A DNA stretch of 64,000 bases from Nymphalis io (taxonomy: Eukaryota > Arthropoda > Insecta > Lepidoptera > Nymphalidae), in contig NC_065902.1 in NCBI RefSeq assembly GCF_905147045.1, positions 7,819,377 through 7,883,376 of the forward strand, given 5' to 3'. The notes under the pieces are model-generated. The model had not been told where the DNA came from. It saw only the letters and a program-made list of their open reading frames with translations, and did no database searches. Each line of letters begins with the position of its first letter. The first letter of the stretch is position 1. Both the position numbers and the translations under genes were made by a program. Of this stretch, positions 35,091 through 46,136 are shown piece by piece.

Positions 35091-36674
35091 ACACAGGTCT
35101 GGGAAATTAATTTTTTCAAAAGTTTTTTTTTAAAATAAGTTATTATTTCTTATAAATGTTCTAAAAGTAATATAAAACAGTAGTCATATGATATATACCA
35201 CGTGAAATCAAGATGGTATACCTTTTTGATTAAAAATGTATGGAGCAAACATTTGATAATGAAAATCATTTAAGAATTGTTTACTAAGTTTTATTATGTC
35301 TGTAGCTATTAAATTAAATAACAATAGTACATTTAACCAGAACACTTGATAATAACGTTGTTTTTTTTTTAAAACCTACGTTTTGTAGATTTTCTTTTAT
35401 GAGATTTTGCTTCATCTCTATACAACATCCAACAATAGTCTGCCATCATAGTAACATAACAACGACCTGTATACCTTCTTTCCATATCTTTAACATCTTG
35501 ATGGAACCGCTCACCATGTTCCGCACTGTAGTCGCCCAGATTTTTAGGGAAATAATCAATGTGTGATTTCAAAAAAAGAATTTTTAAACTTATGATACAG
35601 CCTAAGTTTTTGTAGGCATGTAACATATCTTGGACAATATATCAGGATCTTTTGTATTATAAAAACTTGGAAAAGACATTTTTAAAGCCATTCCAAAAAA
35701 AAATTTCTAGGGTTGTCATGAAGTTTTCAAATTCTGCATTCTTAATAAATTTTCTGATATCAGGTCCCGTAAATATTCCCTCTTTCAACTTAGCATTAGA
35801 TAAACTAGGAAAACAAGAGCAAAGATACTTAAAAGTATTTCCATCTTGTGACAATGCTTTCACAAACTGTTTCATCAAACCAAGTTTAATATGAAGTTGT
35901 GGAAGCAGCACTTTATCGGGGTCTATCAAATTCGGGTTAATGACATTTTTTACCCCGAGTTCTAATTTTGTTCTAATTTGCCAGTCCGATTTTTCTCAAT
36001 GTAATTGTCTTGCTCTGCTATCCCATTCACAAATATAACAAGGGAATTTTATATAACCTGCTGCTGCCCAAGAAGCATGCAAATGATTTCAAGTCACCGC
36101 AAATTAACCATTTGTGTTCGGTTTATTTTTTCAAAACACTTAAAGTTTTCGTACGTTTCTTTAAGATACACTGAATGAGCTACTGGTATTAGTGTAAATG
36201 TCGTGTGAGCATCTTATAAATTATTTTCTTTTAGACGAGATCCGAGACGTTCAGCACCATCATTTGGTAACCCATGATCCCGTATTAATCACTCAGTTCT
36301 TGCTTAAAGGGCGAGGCTCAATTGTAGGGTTAAAATTTTACCACTACTTGGAAGATCTCTTTGTTCTGAATTTTTGAATAAGAGCACTTCGAAGTTCTAG
36401 GTAAAGAAATAGGTACTGGTATGGGTAATTCGGGTCCATGGGGCATTTGTGTGGCTGTGAACATGTGGCTTTGTTAAAGACGAAACATCGGGATAAGCTG
36501 TATCGGCGCGGTTTTTAAAATTATATTATGTCACATTGGTCAAGCAAAAATAATATTTGTTCAACTTAAGTGCAAAAAAATATAATAAAATAAAGTTAAT
36601 ATTTGCAACATATAGGTTAACACCAACACGATTAACCTGCATTTATTAAAAACTTTTTCATCGCAGACCTGTGT
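35091..36674 (-). mobile_element. Candidate undescribed DNA transposon remnant with 11-bp inverted termini
   Basis: ACACAGGTCTG at 35091-35101 is repeated in perfect inversion at 36664-36674. Just inside both termini are similar AAAAGTTTTT words, at 35118-35131 and in reverse at 36650-36660. The interval contains the decayed gene described in the next entry, on the minus strand. The arrangement looks like a DNA transposon whose coding region is partly deleted. No clean target duplication is visible: the flanks read AAATA on the left and AATTA on the right. The superfamily could not be assigned. Confidence 0.5.
35369..36330 (-). pseudogene. Pseudogene of an unclassified multicopy arthropod protein family
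   Basis: Read on the minus strand, the fragments in order are a degraded LGSRLKENN motif (about 36230), IPVAHSVYLKETYEN (about 36160-36190), WLICGDLK (about 36100), a Cys-containing KFPCYICEWDSRARQ (about 36010-36050), LLPQLHIKLGLMKQFVKAL (about 35900), KEGIFTGPDIRK and, near the C-terminus, FFPKNLGD-like YFPKNLGDYSAEHGERFHQD followed by MMADYCW. I recognise this order from multicopy uncharacterised proteins in aphids, hydra and other animals, from memory only. Several frameshifts upstream and at least three in-frame stops (near 35995, 35655 and 35640) prove it is dead. The family's enzymatic role is unknown to me. Its position inside inverted repeats supports a transposon origin. Confidence 0.7.
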
Positions 36675-37588
36675 AATTAGTATAATTACTTCCTCGTGTA
36701 TTAAAATAGAAACTTCGTGTTCTCAAATATTATAACATAGGCATATACATTAAATGAACTGATATAATTGACAATTTTTGAAGAAAAATCAAGACCATTA
36801 GCTGAAATTATGAGCAATATTTAAAATATTTAACCGAAGCTTAGTTGAAATTTATTTTAAACATTCAAAAAATATTAGTTCTTTCTGATTGTTTCTAAGT
36901 ATACTTTAAATAATTTATAAAGGTGTTTTTCGTAGGCTTTTATCTATGACACAGTTCATATCGCGTCGGTCCGGGCGTTAGATCGCGATACGGTCTGTGG
37001 TGCGCGGACGCCGAGACAGATTCGATTTGTACATTCTTTGGTAGCGCTAACAATTTACTGAGAATAGCCAGTTCCATTTAGTATATTTTCAACTCTGTAG
37101 TTTTAATATTTAATATATAATTTTAATCATGGAGAAGAAATTCATTATTTTACAATTATAATAAATATTAAATTTAAAGACCATTATTACGTGTACATTT
37201 TATTCATTTTACCGTCGGTTAGAGCTTAATGCAGGCTCTTATTATATCTGGATAGATAATGGAACAAAACTAGATTCTCACCAGTTAACAAGCGTAATGC
37301 AATTGCTTGATATGCATTTCACATTATAATGTATGACTTATATATGAGACATGAGATATGCTTTTTACGTACCGATATCCATATAAATATATGTTATTAC
37401 CGTAAGATATTACTCCATTGCTTTATTGCTATCAGATGATTAGATAGGTTTTATTACATTACTTAGTACCTACCCATTTCAATTTACGATTATATTTAAT
37501 CAATATTATAAATAATTTTGGTATCACTTCAGCTTCATGTTTTATTTTTAATATTAAATAATTAATGTTATTTGTAATAATTATTAAC
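36675..37588. other. Gene desert, segment 12
   Basis: AT-rich. A GC islet at about 36960-37030 includes CGCGTCGGTCCGGGCG and TGCGCGGACGCCGAG. No gene recognised. Confidence 0.35.
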
Positions 37589-37762
37589 TACTAGCTTCCA
37601 CTCGCGATTTCACCCACTTGTGAGGGTGGGGTCAGGTGTTAAGTAGCCTGTGTGTAAGGGTATATATCAAGCTGTCTCTATTTCAAATTTCATCCAAATT
37701 CGTCCTGCCGTTTTTACGTACATCCAAATATACAAACATTCACGTTAAAAATATTAGTATGG
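37589..37762 (+). repeat. Common lepidopteran repeat (RTE-like 3' tail)
   Basis: ACTAGCTTCCACTCGCGATT, then AATTTCATCCAAATTCG and ACAAACATTCACG, ending AATATTAGTATGG. These words are typical of the many short 3' fragments scattered through moth and butterfly genomes that I associate with RTE-type LINEs; the assignment is from memory. A short second piece, CTAGCTGCTGCCCGCGACTT, is at 48107-48145. Confidence 0.5.
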
Positions 37763-38339
37763 TAACTATCGATTGTGAGCTTTAGTTTAACTATAGTTTA
37801 AGCTATACAGTGTCAATGGGTACGTTAACAGGACACAATCTATCAGTGGCATCGATTCAATTAGCAGTAGAACAATGGCGTTGCCGGCCGGAAAATGTTC
37901 CCGCGCCATCCGAATCGCTCGACCGTGCGATCGTATGCATGTAACTAAAAACTAATTAGACACAAAAAGCTCTTTTACAATGAAAAACACTTAGGATAGC
38001 TGTGTTTATAGCTAATTAAGAGTGCTTAAAATCTCGCTATTTTTTGATGAAATTATAAAAATGTTGTAAGCGAGACAATTATATTACATGTATTAAGTAC
38101 TTAAAATTTATAAATTTGATAAAATTAAAGAAAATATTGTAACAGTAAAAATAATACAATAAATGATACAGTAATTATAAATTGATCTCAATAACTATAT
38201 CTTTTATATTGCGTAGTTATTTTTTTAAGTAAATTCTTCAATTTTTTCGAAAATTTTTATAAAAAAGCTTTTGTTTATAAATATTTGTTAAAGAAGAACT
38301 TTGGGTATACTTAGTAGTAGTAGCACTCTTTTTTTTTTA
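37763..38339. other. Gene desert, segment 13
   Basis: AT-rich apart from a small GC islet at about 37870-37935 (CCGGCCGG and CGACCGTGCGATCG). No gene. Confidence 0.35.
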
Positions 38340-38563
38340 GCTTATTCCAACACACTGCTCCAATGCAGGTTGTGCGAATACACAGAAGTGGCAGAGTTTC
38401 AGCGAAATTAGACACAAGCAGGTTTCCTCACGATGTTTTCCTTCATCGACAAGCACGAGATGAATTATAAACACAAATTAAGCACATGAAAATTCAGTGA
38501 CGCTTATCCGGGTTTAAACCCACGGTTAAGATTCACGCGTTCTAACCACTAGGCCGTCTCGGC
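38340..38563 (-). mobile_element. tRNA-derived SINE copy
   Basis: Reverse orientation, head at 38563 (GGCCGTCTCGGC in + sense), B-box as GGGTTTAAACCCA, body with ACGAGATGAATTATAAACAC. Closer to the 18.6-kb copy than the others. Confidence 0.8.
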
Positions 38564-38770
38564 TTTTCGGTATACTTAGAATTAGTACAAAATTAATTTA
38601 TAAAAATTCATTGGTATAAATTCAAAATAACTATTGAGACAATATAAAGATATTAAGACGATATAAACTATTAAGCAAACCGGCCATTACTTATTCAATC
38701 GGACGAACATTTGTTTGAACGACGTATGCCACATAAACCTCTTAGATCCTATGGTTTGTAACACATTTTT

Positions 38771-39062
38771 ACTGGTGGTAGAGCTATGTGCAAGCTTGTC
38801 TGGGTAGGTACCACCAACTCATCAGATATTCTACCGCAAAACAACAGTACTTGGTATTGTTGTAGTCCGGTTTAAAGGACAAATAAGCCAGTGTAATTAC
38901 AGGCACAAGGGATATAACATCTTAATTCCCAAGGTTGCTGATGCATTGGTGATGTAAACGATGGTTAACATTTCTTACAATGCCAATGTCTATGGGCGTT
39001 GGTAACCACTTACCACCAGGTGGCCCAAATGCTCGTCTGCCTTCCTATTCTATAAAAAAAAA
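38771..39062 (+). mobile_element. Full-length poly(A)-type SINE
   Basis: ACTGGTGGTAGAGCTATGTG to CTTCCTATTCTATA plus an A run ending 39062. Confidence 0.85.
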
Positions 39063-40137
39063 CATGGACTGTGTAAGCCCTTTTTTATATTTACCTGCCT
39101 GCATTCTTGCTAAATAAAAAAAATGTGCCTACATTGAACTAAAATACATTGTTAAGGTTTCCCTTATTTTTTAAATGTAAAAAAATTAACGCATCTAATT
39201 ATGTTTATAATATTTCATATTAAGAACTCAAAATAATTTTTTGTATGTGTATGCCTACTTTGTATGCATATAAAAACCTTACGTGCGTGCGTCTGAAGTG
39301 TTAGGGGAACCAAAGGAAAATTATCAGAAATAAATTCAAGAGTCAATTTGTACCAAAGCATAGGTTATGTGGGGAGCTCAATGATCTTAATTAATAGTTG
39401 TATCCAGAAATGGCTGGGGCAATATGATATTGGATCGTGCGTGGGCGACGCTTGACAGCGCTCACCGCTTAAGGCAGATTATTCACCTGGTAACTTACTG
39501 TTTTGTTAGTTACAAGTCTTTATCTCTTTCATATTGTACTCAGAAATGTAAAAGGCGCTTAATTTATTTCATTCTAAGTCATGTTATATTAATAATAATA
39601 TTTTATAACTATTATATATTATTAATAAAAGGCTATAATTTAATATGTTTAAAAAATACATGAGATTCTACTATCACATATTAGTATATATAATCAAACA
39701 AAACTAATCAATCTAAGTGGAAACATTTACTCGTAATCATGATTTCATTATTGATCTAGCAAACCTACAAATATGATTTTAAGAATAATGTTTAATTACA
39801 ATATTATATATAAACTAAAAATGTGCAACTAGTCTAAGTAATTTGTTGTACTCGTAGTTCGACTTCGAGCTCGCCTGGCACGTTGAATTAATGGTTAGGA
39901 TTCGAATTGTGAAACCGCAATCATTATTCAGAGCTAAAATAAATTGAGATATTCAGTTGCCCATTGATTAAAAATGACACGGCTTGATTAATTACCAACT
40001 AATAATACTCTTTGCATTTATACTCATACTACGAGCATCAGCGTTTTTCAGATTTGATTCTATATTATTTTATCATATAATGTTAATTATATATACATTT
40101 ATAATGTTTTCTTTCCGTTTTCTAAGGTTAGGATCTA
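39063..40137. other. Gene desert, segment 14
   Basis: AT-rich, no gene recognised; the hydrophobic frames at 39424-39663 and 39984-40247 are products of T-rich sequence. Confidence 0.4.
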
Positions 40138-40326
40138 ATTCCACCACGCCGCTTCAATGTGGTTTCGTGGAAACACATGCGGCAAATTTGCATTTAATAC
40201 ATACAGGTTTCCTCACCATGTTTTCCTTCACCACCGAAAACGGATGAATACTACTTTCTCGGACTTGAACCTCCCCACTCTTCGGTTTCGATTCCGGTGT
40301 TCTAACTACTGGAAGCACTGGACTAA
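40138..40326 (-). mobile_element. Diverged tRNA-derived SINE copy
   Basis: CCACCACGCCGCTTCAATGT and CAGGTTTCCTCACCATGTTT in reverse are body words of the SINE family. The head is degenerate. The overlapping small open frames on both strands are shadows. Confidence 0.65.
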
Positions 40327-43300
40327 ACGGCTGATACATATATAACTGTATATTATTAATCTAAAATACTGCGTTTTTAAAATAAACAAATATTTGACTT
40401 ATTACATTAGTAGGGCTACAAGAAATTTATTTATTTTGTATTCACAAAGTGCATGTTGATGCCAATACGGAGACCTAAAAAAAAGTTAGAGTAATCCGAC
40501 ACGTGCATTAATGAGTTATCTTAGTCCAGCTTAACATTTCAATTAAGGCGATTAAGAAATTAAACGTAATGAGTGAACTGAGGCGCTGATTACGCGCGGC
40601 TTTACGATACAAAGAAATAAAATAATCAGTAACGTTTTGGGTCTGAGCACACGTCACATGTTATCTTTTTAAAAATTATAAAATATTATAGAGTTTATTT
40701 TATGTATTGATGATTGTTAGTATGTGTAAAAGTTAAAAAAAAAGTAACTTTCAATTTATATGATGTTTAAATCTATTGACAGGTTATTATTTAAGCATAA
40801 ATAATCATATTTGCAGTACCAGTCTCAATGTCACAATCATACGTTGAAATAAGAGATATTATTCCAAAGCTTTATATTTTGTAAATTATTATTTGTATAC
40901 ATTAAGTAAGTTTCGAAATATTATCGATAAATCTTGGGCTTACCGATGTCCCGTAGAGAATCGAATAAGCAATACTAATAACATTAACTATACATATCAT
41001 GCAATTAATTGGATTGACAAAATCTTATGATTGAAAGGTAAGCTTTCAATTTATTTAACATTGCCTCCCGAATCGGTGGTAGATTTTTTGATACTCAATA
41101 AGAAAGTGTATGCAGATTTCGACTTAGACTATTTAATAAATTATATTAATTTACAAGGAGTATGTCAACGTACATAGAAACAATACTTTGAATATTGAAC
41201 ACATATTTTGATGTACAAACCAAGCTACGACGACGCCAGGCATCCACAAGGCATCTCATTAAACTGACATGAAAACGAGGTACTTATACGGCAATCGGTA
41301 AATGGATAGTTAGCTTGTTATACATTGTTCCAGATGGAGCTTCTTTCCATACATACAGACGGTAATTGGAGGACGCAATTGTATCTGTATACGGATATAC
41401 TCCAAAAACGCAGGCAAAAACTGGCGCAAAATGCCTATGCGAATGGGCCGCGGCCTTACCATATGAGTTGACAGTGCGTTTGCGAAACCAACAAAGAATG
41501 ATACAAAAAATAATTACGCCCATTGATCGAAGCTCATTAAAATGAGCCAATAGCCGTTCGGAATTGGAATATAAAAGGAAAACACTACGTACAATTTGCT
41601 CCGGCGCCGCTGACTGCCCTTTCTCATTGTTACAATACGAGTCAGCTACCGCTGGATTCAATACAACCCGTTAAAAAAAATTAATGGTTTAATCTTCTGA
41701 AGAGATTATTTTCTGATAAAATATATTTTTTAATCATACTGTTATTTTGACGTGGAAAAGGGCACGCCGTTCATAGCAAATTGATATTTACTTTTTACTT
41801 TTTTAAGAATTTTAAAAATTGTACACGAAAAATTATATATTAAAAAAACGGGTACACTTTCAATATATATTTTTTAATTTTACAATACTTAATACTATTA
41901 TTAAAATTGAAGTGACAAAAAGCAATCTAATTTATTCAAGTTTTACATTAATTTTCTGCACTAGTGTAATGTCTACAATCTTTAATGGAAATTCATAGAA
42001 AAGTGTAAATTGTGACCAACTTAATTACCTTTCGACAAAAAATATTGCCGTAATCAATATCTTTCCCGAATCGTGTATTCGTATCGTTACACAGACGGTG
42101 GCACTCAAGCGATATTTTACCTCTTTAATGTGAGCATCACTTATCGCTGCCATCGCTTTATGTGCTCGCTGTAATGAGCCCCTTCATGTCGTTATTAATT
42201 CTATACCTGTTTCAACCATGTTTTAGTGTCTTGTGGCGCTTAAGAGTTGGATATCGTTTACTACGATTGTACGCATCGTTTCAACTAAGATTTTCGCACT
42301 TCATTATATTAATAATGCATACTATATTACTCGCTTAGGTGCTAATGTGATGGCCTTATTTATTTTTTGAAGAATATAATATATTGGATAATTGGAATAT
42401 AACATAAGTAGAAAAAATGTAGTACGAATTGTCTTCATTTAATAAGCAATTAATTTAAGACTTGTGTAATTTATTACTAGTGTAATTTATTATCTAAATG
42501 GTTTCAATTAAAATACCCAATGATAACTACCGTCCTATTTATAAGTGCTTTTAAAATTGCTTATTCCCATCCTTTCTCGACGATTACTCGGCATCAATTA
42601 AAGCAAAATATAAAACAGCTATTAATACATTTTGATCGTAATTTCATTTCGTTTTAAAACGAATAAAAGCGAGTCTCAGCGGCGCACTAGCTTAATATCT
42701 CTATACAAAGACACGGCTATTAGCACAAATTAATTGCGACCCCGAATTAGTATTCCTGTCAGTCCACGTCCGGGCAATTGACACTGCAATTATGGATTCT
42801 CATCACCTCGCCGAAACAGAACCGATCACGTCCTTGTCGGAGATAAAAAGTGGTAATGTTAGTTAGTGGGATGGACAAGAGGCCCGGCTACTTTTTACCG
42901 GTCCCGTATCAATGGAAAGCTGAATGAAGGCGGCTGTACAAAAAGCGGCGTGCCGCGTGTCGCCATTAGTATGTGCGGCAAGATCTCAGCGTGAGCATTA
43001 ATTTATTGGCAAAATTGTATTGAATAATGCACGTTGAGCTGGCGGTTCAATTTCTTGGAGAGCACGCGCTCTCTTCCTGTCCGTATCAGCGTGTAGTTTA
43101 GAGAGTGTAATGGAAATGCCTTCAAACACTTTTTCTTTTGAAACTCATTACTAAATTTAAAAACATGTAAAAATATTATCGGAGTAAGTTACCTAATTAA
43201 TTTACATCTTCATTTTTGTGTTGATAGTGTAAAATAAATTCAGCTGTTTTATTTTCAATAAAAAATAGCAATGATATAGCAAATTTGCTTTATTGTTTTT

Positions 43301-43484
43301 TAATGATATTCAATACTTATAATTTTAACATTTCAAACTGAAACATCATAAAAATATGTGAGTACCCTGGGACTATTAGATTTTGCTCTTATTCTTGAAA
43401 TATACAGAACTAATTATACTGAATAAACAGGGCTCTAAAATTTCGAAGCTTAAGAATAATTAAAAGTAATGAAACTTATTTACA
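40327..43484. other. Gene desert, segment 15, with GC-elevated blocks
   Basis: Repeat-free blocks at about 41340-41660 and 42660-43100 are richer in G+C and contain homeodomain-type ATTA words amid mixed sequence, a look typical of conserved non-coding DNA. The 125-codon frame at 41284-41661 falls in the first block; it has no recognisable domain and I do not call it a gene. Confidence 0.35.
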
Positions 43485-43783
43485 TTTTTTTTTTTTTTTA
43501 TAGAATAGGAAGGCGGACGAGCATATGGGCCACCTGATGGTAAGTGGTCACCAACGCTCTTAGACATTAGCATTGTAAGAAATGTCAACCATCGCTTACA
43601 TATCCAATGCGCCACCAACCTTGGGAACTAAGATTTTATGTCCCTTGTGCCTGTAATTACACTGGCTCACTCACCCTTCAAACCGGAACACAACAATATC
43701 AAGTATTGCTGTTTTGCGGTAGAATATCTGATGAGTGGGTGGTACCTACCCAGACGAGCTTGCACAAAGCCCTACCACCAGTA
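43485..43783 (-). mobile_element. Full-length poly(A)-type SINE
   Basis: T run at 43485-43499 followed by ATAGAATAGGAAGGCGGACG and ending GCCCTACCACCAGTA. One of the least diverged copies. The 80-codon frame across it is identical in form to that in the 44.9-kb copy and is a SINE shadow. Confidence 0.9.
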
Positions 43784-44830
43784 TATTATTGTATATATAT
43801 CATATACACCATTATAATAGTTTATAAATTATATAATATTTTTTTTTAATCGTACATAAATAAATATAATATTCAAAAATATTTATTTTAATTAAATAGT
43901 AAAACCTTGTTATATCAAGGTTCACATTTATATAAATATATAAAAGTTACTATTAGGTATAATATCGTATTACTTAATATTTAACTTTCCCTTAACAAAA
44001 GTTGAAGAAAGTTCAGTAGATATTTATCCATTCTATAAATTAATAAAAAAAATTATATATGTGTAAAACATGTATTTCATGAGTGAATATTATAAGAGTA
44101 ATAATTATTTATCTAACATGCATTTTCTTCGTGGAAGCATTACTTTTTTATATGTATGTGTAAATATTAGTATTTCGTATTTAAAAACGTTGACTTAATT
44201 AGTCTTATGAGAGACAATTTTTGTTACTTTTGGTATCGAATCTTTAATTAACGTAATCGTAATCGTCGTCGTCAATGAAACTTTTTATATCCTGAATTTA
44301 AAAATAATATGAATGAAACATTTTCATCTTAAGATTTATTTTACAGATGTCTTGTATATATTACTTTGTAATGTTAAATACAAAAAAACTAAAACATTTG
44401 GTGAACACATAAAAAGACTTAAAATAACGCCAAATAAAAAAATGTCAACATTAAAAAAATATCAGCAATTAGCTGAGGAGTTTATGTGCAAAACAACAAT
44501 TTCCTTATATGAAAATTGATATATTCTGTGCCATAATTTATAGTGTTCTGAGGTTGAAACACCACACATGGTGCAATACGCCAGGAACATTTGTTAAAGG
44601 CAATGTTTTGATTAAAACTACTGATACTGGGACGATTTATGAAATTAATTTAAGCAAATAAATGGATGAGCGAAATTAATAATACTCAAGGTTAATCGAA
44701 ATTAAAAACTTACTTTTTAATCACTTTCTTTATTTATTCACTGTCTGGTTATATTTAAATGCTCATAAATAAGTCAGCTATAAGTTACAGCAACGAATAT
44801 GAAGTAACTGTTAAGTTACTTAGTTGCGGA
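43784..44830. other. Gene desert, segment 16
   Basis: Very AT-rich; the Lys-rich 68-codon frame at 44313-44519 lacks any family feature. Confidence 0.4.
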
Positions 44831-44938
44831 AGCCCATCTGGGTAGGTTCCACCCACTCATCACATATTCTGCCCCCAAGCAGCAATACTTAGTATTGTTA
44901 TGTTTCGGTTTAAATGGTGAGTGAGCCTATGTGTGCCT
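44831..44938 (+). mobile_element. Older SINE copy, left part, split by a younger SINE
   Basis: CATCTGGGTAGGTTCCACCC to GTGAGTGAGCCTATGTG belongs to a diverged SINE. Its continuation is found after the inserted copy, at 45239-45345. Confidence 0.7.
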
Positions 44939-45238
44939 ACTGGTGGTAGGGCTTTGTGCAAGCTCGTCTGGGTAGGTACCACCCACTCATCAGATATTCT
45001 ACCGCAAAACAGCAATACTTGATATTGTTGTGTTCCGGTTTGAAGGGTGAGTGAGCCAGTGTAATTACAGGCACAAGGGACATAAAATCTTAGTTCCCAA
45101 GGTTGGTGGCGCATTGGCTATAAGCGATGGTTGACATTTCTTAGAATGCCAATGTCTAAGGGCGTTTGGTGACCACTTACCATCAGGTGGCCCATATGCT
45201 CGTCCACCTTCCTATTCTATAAAAAAAAAAAAAAAAAA
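44939..45238 (+). mobile_element. Young full-length SINE nested in an older copy
   Basis: ACTGGTGGTAGGGCTTTGTG to CTATTCTAT plus an A run of 18 (45221-45238). Near-identical to the copies at 43485-43783 and 1626-1924. Confidence 0.88.
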
Positions 45239-45345
45239 TGTAGCTATAGGCACAGGTAACAAAGATTTATATCCATAACATCTTAGTTACAAGGTTGGTG
45301 GCGCCTTACTATCATCATCACAGCCCATTTGCCAGTCTGCCTACA
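45239..45345 (+). repeat. Right part of the older, interrupted SINE
   Basis: TATAGGCACAGGTAACAAAG and CATCTTAGTTACAAGGTTGG continue the unit interrupted at 44938. Confidence 0.6.
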
Positions 45346-46070
45346 TATTTTATATTTATAAAAAGGTTTTGGCGACTCGGTACAGGACAGCTTATGTTAA
45401 TACTTAAATAATTGTCAAAAACATAATCGTTTCCATATTTTCTGCTGCAGTATAACATTTTGTTAATAGATTAGACCAAAGTCTTGTAAAATTAAATTAT
45501 GATTTTATTTGCGCTTGTAATACTTTTTTATAAATGCTTTTATATAAGAAATACGTATAATACAGTTATAAAAAAGACGTTTTGCGCGATGAATTGTAAA
45601 AAAAAGATTGTGAATGAAGGCATACGTATCAGATGACCGTGGATGGTCCCAAGTTTGCATAGCGTCCGGCAATTGACAGCCGATTGACAATAAGCTCTCA
45701 TTAAGTCTCCTTACAGAGTCAATGCCAGACGAAATCCCCATTTGTTTCTTTTTTGCTTTCACTCACTGAAGTAACTTCCAATTCATGTAATCGTGTATCT
45801 TTTTCTTCAATAAAAAACGTCTTAAAAATTTAAAATGGAAAAATAATTTGTTTTCTAGTATGAAGATTATCTTATTTTAAAACAAATTCAAATATTTCAT
45901 TACGCGATTTTGGTTATTTATATAATATTATTATTAACTAGTTTTAGGATTCATATTTGTTTGTTAACACATATTTATTAATATGTATTCTAGATATGAT
46001 TGTTTGTTAAGAATACTAATATTCCGATGTTATCCTCCAATTTTACGTAATGCTTGGTTTAAAAGAGGGG
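45346..46070. other. Gene desert, segment 17
   Basis: AT-rich; the 85-codon minus frame at 45505-45762 is not recognised. Confidence 0.4.
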
Positions 46071-46136
46071 ACGCCAACAGCCTAGAATCGAACCAGCGAC
46101 TATCAACTCACTAGTCCATCAAGCTATTGAGGTTTA
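46071..46136 (-). repeat. tRNA-like SINE head
   Basis: In reverse, an A-box-like TAGCTTGATGG is followed by a B-box GGTTCGATTCT. No full cloverleaf is evident, so I read it as the promoter region of a tRNA-derived SINE different from the family at 18.6 kb. Confidence 0.4.

Noticed and set aside
41284..41661. 125-codon minus-strand open frame
   Set aside because: No domain, no codon pattern difference from surroundings, and it falls in a block that looks like regulatory DNA. It could be reconsidered if transcripts exist.
43607..45114. Two near-identical 80-84-codon frames beginning MRHQPWELRF
   Set aside because: Both are shadows of the poly(A)-type SINE in opposite orientations, not a gene pair.
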